A model generated the notes under the pieces. It saw nothing but the letters and a program-made list of their open reading frames with translations, did not search any database and was not told where the DNA came from. From Carettochelys insculpta (taxonomy: Eukaryota; Chordata; Testudines; Carettochelyidae): a DNA stretch of 64,000 nt. The stretch spans positions 13,138,010-13,202,009 of the forward strand of contig NC_134144.1 of assembly GCF_033958435.1 (NCBI RefSeq), given 5' to 3'. The translations under genes were made by a program, and so were the position numbers. Positions 11,671 through 21,223 of this stretch are shown piece by piece (within the stretch, counting starts at the first letter, position 1; each line of letters starts with the position of its first letter).

Positions 11671-12730
11671 GGGTTTCCCAAGCTTTATATAGTTGGAACC
11701 AGGTTTTTTTCAGTACCTTTTTTTACGGCCCAAAAATACAAACACATATTGAAAAAAATGAATGAAAAATGAATAAAAGTTCACTCCCCGGCCCTGTGGC
11801 CCCAGCTCACCCTCCCCCGCTCACCCTCCCGGCTCAGTGTGTGCAAGGCTCCAAACCTCGCCCCCGCTCAAGCACCCTGCCCTGGTGCACCCCCATTCAA
11901 CCCCTCCCCCACCCAGCTCAAACCCCTCCCCCCCTGCAGCCCCAGCTCACCCTCCCCCACGTGTGGGGCTCCAGCTCCCAGCCCCTGGCATGCTGTGTGG
12001 GGCTCCAAACCCCCCCTAACTACCCTGCCCCAGTGCACCCCCTGTGCAGCCCCCCTGCCTGGGTCAACCCCTCCCCCCCACGGCCCCCAGCTCACCCACC
12101 CGTGTGTAGGGCTCTGGCTGTCAGCCGCCATTGGTGTGAAGAGGGGCTCTAACCCCGCTGCCAGCTCAACCTTCCCCCTCCCGGTTCAGCCCCATTCAAC
12201 CCCTGCCATCCCCAGCTCACCTTCCCCGGCACACACTGGGTTCCCAGCCCCTGGCTCATGCTGGGCTGCCATCCGCTAGTATGCGTGGGGCTCCAGGTGT
12301 CAGCTGCTGCAGGTGCATGAGGCTCTACCCCCACCCCAGCTACACCCTCTACCCTGGTTCACCCCATTCAACCCCCACCAATTCCCCATGCCCCCAGCCC
12401 CTGGCACTTGAGGCTCTGGCTTCAACCTGCACCCATGGCTCCAGCTCCAACCCCCTGGCTGGGCTCAAGCCTTGCCCGAACCCCCTGCTGCCTGGGTCCA
12501 ACCCCCTGCATGCCCTGGCTCAATTGCACCCTCCCTGCAGCCCTAACCCACCCCAGGCTTAACCCCCTCCTACTCCCAGAGCCCAAACCCATCCCCCAAG
12601 CCCTCCCTGACTTACGTGAAATTCAAGGTACTTTGCATATCCTGAGGATTACTGTACATTTCCTAAGGACTGGTATCTTTTTTCCAAGGACCGGTACTGG
12701 GCTGCAGACCACACTCTGGGAAATGCTGGT
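11671..12730. mobile_element. hAT-like element with internal C-rich minisatellite
   Basis: The left terminus CAGGGTTTCCCAAGC and the right terminus CTGGGAAATGCTGG form an imperfect inverted pair like hAT ends (CAGNGTTTCCCAACC). The interior from about 11795 to 12610 is an irregular CCCAGCTCACCCTCCCCC-rich array that opens long proline-rich frames on both strands. I do not regard those as genes. The subterminal parts contain related CAGTACC / GGTACTG words. It lies inside a Harbinger-type MITE. No exact 8-bp duplication was seen. Confidence 0.5.
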
Positions 12731-13025
12731 CTAGAGGTACCCTTAGTGTCCTGTATAATTCCAGATAATGCTTTGGCGTGTAATCTCTTTGGGGCAGGGG
12801 CCCCCACCCATTTCTTTGGTCTAGTTTACTCATCAGATCAGGCTGTGAATGTTTACAGTACTAGATGCAAAATAAGGTGCTCATATCCCAACCCCAGCTG
12901 AAGCCCACTGACTTTTATTGGTGCTATGTGGTACCCTTTAAAAATAGCATTTTCATATTTAACAGCTTGGTGTCTCCTGCTCTGATGAGGAGATCAGAGT
13001 GGCACTGCTGAAAGAATCAAAAGCA
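12731..13025. other. MITE right edge, then unassigned sequence
   Basis: GTCTAGAGGTACCCTTA at the left edge is the probable right end of the split MITE. Nothing else recognised. Confidence 0.35.
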
Positions 13026-13026
13026 G

Positions 13027-13115
13027 TGGTGTGGCCTAGTGGAGAGGGCACTGGACTGAGTCTCAGGAGACCTGGGCTCAACTTTTGGCTCTTGTAGAAA
13101 CTCTATTGCATTAAT
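13027..13115 (+). mobile_element. tRNA-derived SINE head (Cry-like)
   Basis: The sequence TGGCCTAGTGGAGAGGGCAC matches a Pol III A box (TRGCNNAGYNGG), and GACCTGGGCTCAACTTT about 40 bp downstream is a degraded B box. The wording 'cactggactgagtctcagga' is typical of turtle tRNA-type SINE heads. The tail is missing or diverged. Confidence 0.65.
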
Positions 13116-13390
13116 ATGTGAGTTGGTAGATACTGGTACAGATATAGGCCCACTCAAGGGTGTCTTTTTTTGAAAGTTCAAATGTGGTAACCCTAGTTAT
13201 ATTGTTTTACCTTTTTAACAGCATATTCTGGTTGTTGTTAACAGCCTGTGTCAGACCACAGGTTGGGGTTAAACATCCAAGTTTTAGGATCCAGTTGCAT
13301 AATTCTTACTGAGATAAAACTCATAAAGAAGTCCATGGGAGTTATAGCTGAATGAAGACATAACACACACATAAGTTCACACCTTATGTA

Positions 13391-13612
13391 TGCTCAGAGA
13401 AGTAGCCGTATTAGTCTGTAGATTCACCAACCAACCAACCAAACCAAACCAAAACCAAGCAGTCCTGTAGTACCTTCAAGACTAACACTTTTATGTATTA
13501 GCTAATGAGCTTTCATGAATAAGACCAACTTCATCAGATCTTACCCATGAAAGTTCGTTACCTCATAAATACAATGATTCAGGTGATATACGACTGCTTT
13601 TGTTTTGTTTTG
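13391..13612. mobile_element. PLE-derived inverted-pair insertion
   Basis: The left half is minus orientation (AGAAGTAGCCGTATTAGTCTG, a simple ACCAACC/AAACC run at about 13429-13458, then AAGACTAACACTTTTA and GAGCTTTCATGAATAAGACC). The right half is plus (CTTACCCATGAAAGTTCGTTA and ATAAATACAATGATTCAG). This is the same palindromic PLE 3'-end arrangement seen at 6864 and 49432, but more diverged. Confidence 0.65.
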
Positions 13613-14358
13613 GTGAACCTTATATATGGAAATTGTGTCAGTGTTTTGTCGTCCTTCTTACACCTGGCAGTGAAGTTTTCGGCAAGGGGATTTTCCTCTG
13701 AAAGTTATTTCATTCAGTGACTTGCTTACATTTTTCCAACAGCTGGCAGGCTCCCGTTAATACAGGAACACTCAAATCACTGAGTGATCTTTTTTTAGTA
13801 TCTTATTGTAGTAGTCTCTTATTGGGAAGAGAGAATAGTAAGAATTCTCTCTATTCTCCCAGCTAGTGTAATTGCAGATTATCGTTATTTATTTAAGCCC
13901 CTGCCTGGAGGAACTTACAATCCGACTTAAAATGGGCCAGTGTCAGGAATGGAAGGCGGATACTATTCTAATTGAGAGACAGCTAATACTTTTTGACTTT
14001 GATGTGAACAGAAGACACCATTTTCTGTGAGGTATCTGAATTCTATTCCGAGCTCCACTGGTGCTGAAAAGCCAACTATGCTTCTGGCTGACATTTTAGT
14101 CTCTGGAGATTGCTAGAATAAAGAGGAGCGAGAAAGTGAAGCTCTTAGCAAGAGAATGGTTTTTTCACCCAAGCAGGGGGCAGATTCACTTCACTATGGA
14201 GTTTCAAACCGAGTTAGAATAAGTTCACTGGCACCCCACTGTCAGCAAGTGTACCATAGAAGAATTCCCCACATCACAGATGGCTCCTACGGATTCTCTA
14301 TGGGCAAACCTCCCAAGTGGACAAACAGAGCTTACGGAGTGCTGATGAATTTAACTTC
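13613..14358. other. Unassigned sequence
   Basis: No gene recognised. The words near 13890-13930 (CCTGCCTGGAGGAACTTACAA) resemble an old SINE body fragment, but the boundaries are unclear. Confidence 0.4.
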
Positions 14359-14638
14359 GGCTTGGTCTACCTAGACAGGTAAGTTGATTGCAAATAAGTA
14401 ATTCTAGCTATGGCAATTAAGTTGATCCTAGCTACGCATCTGCAATCAATTTACCTGGCTGCCTACAGAGAGGGAGGTTGATGGGACCTTCCTTACTGCT
14501 TGCAGTATTGAAGAGTTTTCGGAGTCAACTGATGGGTCCAGCTAACTCAATTTCATATGTCTCTACCAGGTGTGGGAAATTGAACTCCATAAGATTGACC
14601 CTGACTGTTTCGATCTTTGCCGTAGTGTAGATGTACCC
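14359..14638. mobile_element. Harbinger-type MITE
   Basis: It starts GGCTTGGTCTACCTAGACAG and ends GTAGTGTAGATGTACCC followed by TTA. The interior block order (AATTGATTG-like, GCAATTAAGTTGATCC, GCATCTGCAATCAATTTACC) matches the split MITE at 11381. Length is about 280 bp, with no coding capacity. Confidence 0.6.
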
Positions 14639-14720
14639 TTACCTTTCCTTCATACGTAAAACATACTTTGTAATGTCCGCTTTAAACATCAGTGGAGTCT
14701 TGCAATTGTCACACCCAGTA

Positions 14721-15025
14721 CAAATTGAACCTCTCTCATACGCACTCTCTAATCTGGCTACATCCATAATCTGGCATGACTTTACTTAGCCAGATGTCCC
14801 CTTATCAGGGGTGTGGCCAAGTTTCCTGTGGTTCCATAAAGTTTGTTTCCAGCCACCAGTCCTGGCTCTCACTGTTCTGTGCTGGTATTTAGCTGTACTT
14901 TACCCATAAATGTCTTCTAAGAGCCCAGTAAGCAGTGCAAGTGTTGGTAATGCTGCTGGTCAATATTGATCTCCCTTGGTCTGGGAAATTCTCCAGTTCA
15001 GCACTGGTCAGGTCCCACAGGTGCA
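14721..15025. mobile_element. Tigger-like MITE, degraded copy
   Basis: It follows TA and begins CAAATTGAACCTCTCTCATA. Its interior (TCAGGGGTGTGGCCAAGTTT, TTTGTTTCCAGCCACCAGTC) matches the better copy at 47812-48126 in the same order. The right terminus has decayed. Confidence 0.7.
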
Positions 15026-15029
15026 GGAC

Positions 15030-18000
15030 GAGAGAGATTCAACTTGTACTGTAAGTTAGACTTTCTCCTGCATGGGAGCTGCATTGTTTTTACCTCTTTC
15101 TTATTCACTATTCTCCTTTCTGTTCCAACACTAATTAATGGAATAAAAATATATCATGACAGCTTCTGACATAACACCGGCCCAAATCCTGAAGTTCCTA
15201 CTCAGGCCCTAGTCAGGCCAAACTTCCAGTGACTTCAGCTGGAGATTTTAACTGGGTAAGAGCTTCAGACTTGCCCTTCGTATGGTGAAGAGGAGAGGCA
15301 GGGGCAAAAGGGGAGAATTTATGTGTGTGTTCCTTTAAGCAAGGAGTGTGCCTGTAGGAGAAGAAGCTGGGGTAAATTGGATTTGATTCCTATTAATTCC
15401 TCATGTTATTGCTGCCAGATCAGCCCTCCCCCAATAATCCTCCAGCTCTTGTTGCTCAGGGGAGGAGGTGGGGCAAGGGTGGAGCAGGGGCAGAGCATGG
15501 GTGGGGCCTGTAGTGGGGGGATTGCCCCAGGCCCCTCATCCCCCTGGGGATGGCAGATAACTGTTGGGAGAAAATAAGTAGTAGTATTCCAGCTGCCAGC
15601 TCTCCTGAAGCCCAGTGCAGTGCTTCTCTCTCTAACAGGTGTGGACCATATACAATTTAGGAATCTGGGTTTAAGTTTGGGGATCTGGAGCCAAACTTTG
15701 TGGCTCGGGCCCATCTCCACCTGCTGCGGAGAGCTGCAAGTTGAAGTTCTATTGGGGTGTGTGTATAAATTTTTAGAGAACTATCTTCCCGAACGGGCCA
15801 GAGAACTGGTGTTTCCATTTCTTCTGAAGGGCAATATTACAGAGGGATTCATTCAGAAGAACGTCAGCCTAAGTGTGATGAAAGTAATCAGCTTTCCTCA
15901 GCTCCCACCACCATCTTGGATTTGCATATGTACGGGAATGCCCAGGTTGCCCTTTGTCTGGGTACTGAAGTTCGTTAGGACTCAGTCAGACGCTGGCATC
16001 CCACATCCACTGAAACAGACAAAATGGGACAAATGTGCTTGAGTGATGGTAATGATGTACAAGGAGTAGAAGTGATGAAAAAAATGTAAGTGAGGAAAAT
16101 AGAGTGTACAAGGAAAATAAGCACATGGATCTTATTTTGCTACAGGGGTCTTCTGCTGAAAGCCAACTGGGGTTTGGATGAAGCATTTTTCTACCTGTGC
16201 AATTGTTTTGTGTGTGTTCAGCCACGCGGGCACTTACTCGTCAGCAGCAGAGATCTCTCAGGTTTCAGAGTCTTTCTGTAATTAGAACAGCTTAAATCCC
16301 AACTTCAAACAAGAAGCCACCAATCTGCTGTGTAAACAGAGAACTTAAATGAGGTCCCAAGAGCATCTTAAAAATATGTTGTCCTAACTTACTGGGTGGC
16401 AAGAACATCTGTTACTATGGAGTATTTGAAGGTCCTCGTTGATGTCTAGCAGGAGGTTCCAGACTTCATTGCACTGTGACTCCAGTCTGACAACAAAAAT
16501 TACTACAGGACCCCTGAAGAGGGAGTGGCACCTGAGCTTTCCTGAGCCTTGCAGCTCTGGGCTGGAAGCCAAAGCCCAAGGGCTTCATCTCTGGGTAGAG
16601 GGGGGCCTATAACCTGAGCCCAGCCAGTTCAACGTCAGCCCTGGTGACCCCATTAAAACAGGGCCACAACCCACTCTGGGGTCCCACCTCCCAGATGAAG
16701 AACAGCTGAGGTACACAAGCAATCAGACATGTATGCTATGGGGGAAAAAGGCAATTAACCTGCATACAGCCTTTTTGTAATTGGTTTACTCTAAACTGCT
16801 GTCTATTTTAAATCAGAAACTGACGAGTTGCAGGATCCCTGAAACCACATTGTGGCAAGGTGCAGGGCCCTCCCTGATTTCCAGCTCCATCTTTTCTCAG
16901 GTGTTCAGGACAGTGTCAGGCTCAGAACTAAAGGTCCAGTCCTGCTCTTGTAGACCGGAGAGTCCATGTGCAAAGGGAGTTCATGCATATACAGCCAGCT
17001 GAGGAATTCCCTGGTATACCCAGCACACCAGGCTCTGTGCTCCCTACTTGAATCCTCTGGTGTAGAAGGTATGGCTGGGGCATTGCTGAGCTTCCAGATA
17101 ACCCAAAGTGCAAGTTAGAGAAGCCCCAAGGCTGCTGTAACTCACACCATGCACCTCATTGGCTTCTGGAAGCCCCAGACTTGGGAGGAAAATGTGACAG
17201 TGTAAATTCACCTTTATCTCTACCTTGTATCCTTTTCCTGCCCGGCTCTAAGGAATAGGAGCCGGAATAATAGTTGGTAGAATGACTTCGAGAAGGAAGA
17301 GCCCTGGGCAGTTATGAGTTTATACCTCATGTTCTTTGTGGGAAGGGGAGGGGGAGTCTTTGATGTCTAATCGTGTAAAGCAATCTTAATAAGATTTATT
17401 CTTGTAAGCAAGGAACCCTAAATCCTGAGAAATCGTGCTACTGAAGGACTGACCCATTACTGTGCCAGCAGAACCACTCCCTTAACACTGCGCAAGCTCT
17501 TATCTCAGAGGCAGCTCCTCCTCCTTTTCAGCAGTGGGTGGGGGGTAACATGGACTCATTCAGCAGAGCTCTGACTGCGCTGCCCTTTCATCCCTGTGAG
17601 ACGTTCCATTTATGCAGCTGTTCACCATCCTTCATCTTCACCTGCAAGGCGTGTCTAGAAATGGAGTGCTCTCTGGAATCTTTAGGGTCCTTCGTGTTGC
17701 AAAGTAAAGCTTCTAGTGCTCTTGGGAGGGAGAGGAGGAGCATATGGAGCAGTTTTTATGAATAGTTGAATAAGCATCTAGCCAACCCAGAAAGCACTAC
17801 TGGAAAGAGTTGTGGAATGGTTATGCCAAATTCCTCTTTCCCTTATACCTGTTCATGCTTGTTATTTCACCTTCCAGCCCAGGCAGCCGTCTCTCCAGCA
17901 GGTCTACTGGAGGGTCACACCAAACATCTCCCTGCAGCTCCGTATCCCAGTTGTTCAAACCACTGGCAGAAGGCTTTGACCAGAGATACATCTCCTCCCA

Positions 18001-18290
18001 TTGTGCAGTAAATAGTAGCCAGGAGGGATTTAGTGTTGCAATATGAAGACTCTCTGTGGCTTAGTGTGGGATCTAATTCCCATCGGAAACCATACAGGTG
18101 TGGTGCTTGAAAATGTTCTGCCATAGGGCCAGGCAGCTGGGGAAGGGGAAGGGTTGGCTCAGAGAAACACTGTCACTTGGACTGGAGACTGGCAAAAGCA
18201 GCATGAATAACATGTAAAGATAAATGGTAATGCGCTGTGTTGGAGGAAGTGTCTAGTGGGTTCCTCTGGGGCAGTTAGTTGAGGATGGGG
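15030..18290. other. Unassigned intergenic/intronic sequence
   Basis: No exon or clear repeat boundary over about 3.3 kb. The longest frame (15620-16042, plus) has no recognisable motif or splice context and is treated as chance. Confidence 0.5.
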
Positions 18291-18299
18291 AATCAGTGG

Positions 18300-18915
18300 T
18301 AGATCCATCTTATTTAACTACATTCATTATCTCATAGGGGAGGGTGAATAATGTGCTAATAAAAACATGGAGGTGGTATCAAACAAGAAGGAACTGTGAA
18401 CAGAAATAATCCACAGGATGCTCGTGAGATTACAGGCAGGAGCTAACATGAAATTCAACCTGCACTAAAGCAGGCGAGTTTGTTCAGAACACAGGGCCAT
18501 ATCCTCGGTTGGTGTAAATTGACGTAACTCCATTAACGTTTGCTGAGAAGCTGGCCCCCAGCTAACTAATGGGAGAGAGACACATGAAGAGCACTAATGC
18601 TGAAAGAGACGTGTGGGTGACAGGGGACAGTAAATTGCAGTTTCGTGCTGGAACCTGTGTGAGATGGCAGCAAGAAAATATAACTAATGAGATTTTTGGG
18701 CTGTGTATGGCAAGACATCAAATCCTGGTTAAGGGAGGGAACAATTCCCTTCTGTTCCTCTGATGAAAGCACATCTAGAATCTTCTGCATTTGGTTCTGG
18801 CTACTTCCCAGTGGAAGCGTATAGATAAAATTGGAGGGAATTCAGAGAAGAGCGCTAACATTTATTTCAAGCCTGGAGGGACTGATTTATGAGGAAAGAT
18901 TAGAAGAAATAAGTC
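18300..18915 (+). pseudogene. CR1 LINE ORF2 C-terminal fragment
   Basis: The block follows the typical CR1 order downstream of the RT: an ATAGGGGAGGGTGAATAATG stretch, a GACGTGTGGGTGACAGGGGA stretch, a CAAGACATCAAATCCTGG-type segment, then AGATAAAATTGGAGGGAATTC and GGACTGATTTATGAGGAAAG ending in TTAGAAGAA. Frames are broken by stops and small indels. Assignment is by recalled family word order, not alignment. Confidence 0.6.
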
Positions 18916-18934
18916 TCTTGGTGGCCACTTGCTA

Positions 18935-19245
18935 ATGAGTAAGACATCTTCCTGTTTGTGTCCTATTTGTGGGTCCATTGATGGCTGACCAGCACAATTC
19001 TGGACTTGCAGGTCTTGTTGCAGAAAGGGCAGGTGCTGGTACCTGTTGGAGGGGCACAAGGAGGTTTTTGACGCTCTTTTCTTTCCACCTCTCCTTGTTT
19101 CACTGCATTGGGACCTCTGCAATTGTGCCACCCCCTTGAGGATTACTGCTGTCCACTGGGGACAGTCCTGGGCAAGGTTCTCCCAGTGTCAAAAATGATG
19201 CCACACTTTTTTTTCATGTGTGCTTTCAGCATGTCTTTATAGCGC
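18935..19245 (-). pseudogene. LINE ORF2 C-terminal tail, antisense
   Basis: On the minus strand, residues of the type RYKDMLKAHMKK (about 19215-19245) lead into a frame-broken basic region. They end in CPFCNKTCKSRIVLVSHQWTHK-like zinc-finger residues (about 18965-19030), followed by a stop. This is the same domain order as the LINE tail at 4043-4345, so it is a 5'-truncated non-LTR retrotransposon copy. A 30-base stretch at 19090-19119 recurs exactly inside DIRS A gag at 22872-22901. Confidence 0.7.
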
Positions 19246-19498
19246 AGTGAGGGTGAGCGTGTAACCTCCAGAGAGCAGGGAGGAATTCCTTGAGTTGCTC
19301 GATATAAATAGGAATAACGGAATTAATGGATGATTGAAAAAAGGGGAATTTATCCTGATATAAGTCACAACTTCCTAAAAATGACAAGTGGAATAGTGTC
19401 CCATGGGAAAGGGTGGAAGGGACACTTAAAACTGAGCTGGAGAAAATATTTTGTAGACCACCTCCACACACTGGTCCCTCTCATGGTATGGTCTAGAC

Positions 19499-19687
19499 CA
19501 GGTGTGTCCAGCCCGTGGGCCGCATGCGGCCCTGGACAGCTAGTAATGTGGCCCCACAAGATCATAAACTTTTAACATTATTATGTGATTTATATACATT
19601 AACTATATTAAATATTTTATATGCGGCCCAAGACAATTCCTCTTCACTCAATGCGGCCCAGGCAAGCCGAAAGGTTGGACACCCATG
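19499..19687. mobile_element. hAT MITE with perfect 8-bp TSD
   Basis: A 189-bp element with termini CAGGTGTGTCCAGCC and GGTTGGACACCCATG. It contains the recurring GGGCCGCATGCGGCCC palindrome and other GCGGCCCA words. It is flanked by the exact 8-bp duplication GTCTAGAC at 19491-19498 and 19688-19695, which is diagnostic of hAT-type insertion. There is no coding capacity. Confidence 0.9.
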
Positions 19688-19695
19688 GTCTAGAC

Positions 19696-20237
19696 TACTA
19701 CAGTAATAGACATTTTCTTCTCTTTTTCATCTGCAGTTTGACCAAGCTTATAATTCTGACGGCCTGGTCCAAAGCACTGTCTGATTTATTCTTGCCATAG
19801 TGGAACCCTAAAATCAGTGCTCTGAGCTACTATCAAGGAGTGCTGGGTTTATTTTGTGATCTCCGCAGTCAGCATGGTGAAGGGAGCGGCAGCAGCAAGC
19901 AGGATACTGGTGTTTAGGAGGAAAGTGCCAGTGTCAGGACAGAAAAGGAGTGTTGTGTGTTGCATCGCTCAGCTGTGTTGCCGCTGGCTGATTGACTCAC
20001 AACCAGCTTTCCTCATCCAGAATGATGACCATGCTCATGCATGCCTGCTTGATTCCAGTGGGGAGTGGGGGAAGGGGTAATAGAGACAATGAGCACCTGT
20101 CAGATAGGTGGAGGAGTGAGGGGATTGTGTCTCACATAAAGACTGCAGTAATGTGTCCCTCCCAAGTTCATGGATAGATCACTGTTGATCTAGCATCTAC
20201 AGAAGCCAATATTACATATTGTGATGAATGTAATGTT
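19696..20237. other. Unassigned spacer before the DIRS block
   Basis: No feature recognised. Confidence 0.4.
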
Positions 20238-20758
20238 TCTTCGAGTCGCGTTCCCGTCAGTGCTCCACTCAGGTGTTGGTGCATTCTCAGGCCAGTGCTC
20301 GGAGATTCTTCTATAGCCGTGGCTTCCTGTGCTGCACATGTGCAGAAGTGACTTCTCTTCTGGAACCCCCACTCATGCATCTGACGAAACGGGTCTTTGC
20401 CATTAAAAGCTTATGGTCCAGAATACGTTAGTCTATAAGGTATCTCCGGGTGAGCAGGCACCCCCCTGGCATCCTTCCTCGTCTTTGCCAGATGACATGG
20501 TGCTGTCAGTGTCGCCTCCCCCAGTGGATGATGACAAGACCTTCCAGGACTTATGCCAGTGGGTGTTCATAGCACAGGAAAAAGACTTACAGGTAGTCCA
20601 TGTGAATCAATACAGGCTTCAACACACCGGACAACCACCTTCTTCATTTTGGGTAGCATTGCCAATGGACGAGGCCATCACGGACCCCTCCAACATTCTC
20701 TGGCAGACCTCTGCTTCCGTTCCCCTCCCACAACCAAAAGGGTGGATAAGAAATACTT
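20238..20758 (+). mobile_element. DIRS element B, left part
   Basis: The left inverted repeat (20238-20375) begins TTCTTCGAGTCGCG and reads GTGCTCCACTCAGGTGTTGG. Its inverse lies near 30370-30510 (ACACCAACACCCAGAGTGGA). A PLE 3'-end scrap follows (20376-20446). Then comes gag-like coding sequence with PPDDMVLSVSPPPVDDDK and ending ...KRVDKKYF-like, where DIRS A interrupts it. The 5' half of gag is missing, probably lost when the PLE scrap was acquired. The element resumes at 26858. Confidence 0.8.
20376..20446 (+). mobile_element. PLE 3'-end scrap inside DIRS B
   Basis: The words GCATCTGACGAAACGGGTCT, AAAAGCTTATGGTCCAGAAT and GTTAGTCTATAAGG match the plus-orientation PLE terminus seen at 49550-49615. 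It sits between the DIRS B inverted repeat and its gag remnant. Confidence 0.7.
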
Positions 20759-20936
20759 CTTCTTCGAGTTGTCCCCGTGGGTGCTCCACAGTAGGTGTTG
20801 GGCTCGCCCCGGCGCCGCAGCTTGGAGATTCTTCAGCAGTCTCCGTCGGGTCGTGCATGCGCCGATGAGCGTCGGCTCTTCATGCACTTACGGTCACGTG
20901 CGCGATCCGGTCCCCACCAGTTCCTTCTCAACCGCC
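20759..20936 (+). repeat. DIRS A left inverted terminal repeat
   Basis: It starts CTTCTTCGAGTTGTCCCCGT and ends near CTCAACCGCC. Its reverse complement is found at 26647-26822 with a few substitutions. The segment is CpG-rich and contains CATGCGCCGATGAGCGTCGG. Confidence 0.9.
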
Positions 20937-21223
20937 AACGGCTGCAGACGAAATCCTCTCCGGCTCCAATGCCCGAGACAGATAAACTCGTTTTATTTGT
21001 GTAAATAGTTATAATAATAATAGTTAACAGTTATTTAGTTATTATAGTATTAGTCTACCGTGTATATAGTTGGTTTTAGAAGTAAAAGACTGTTTTAAGG
21101 CCGCCTCCGGGCGGGCCCGCTATTTTTGACAAGCCTTCAAAGGCCAACAGTTGCTATTGTTTGGCAAATAGACTGTTAAGTGCGCTGTTAGCGCTTAAGG
21201 ACTCAGAGAATTAAACTCTGACA

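Noticed and set aside
11769..12562. Long proline-rich reading frames on both strands
   Set aside because: They arise from a C-rich array, overlap in several frames and show no conserved domain.
15620..16042. 140-codon frame as a possible exon
   Set aside because: No recognisable protein family, no clear splice signals and isolated position.
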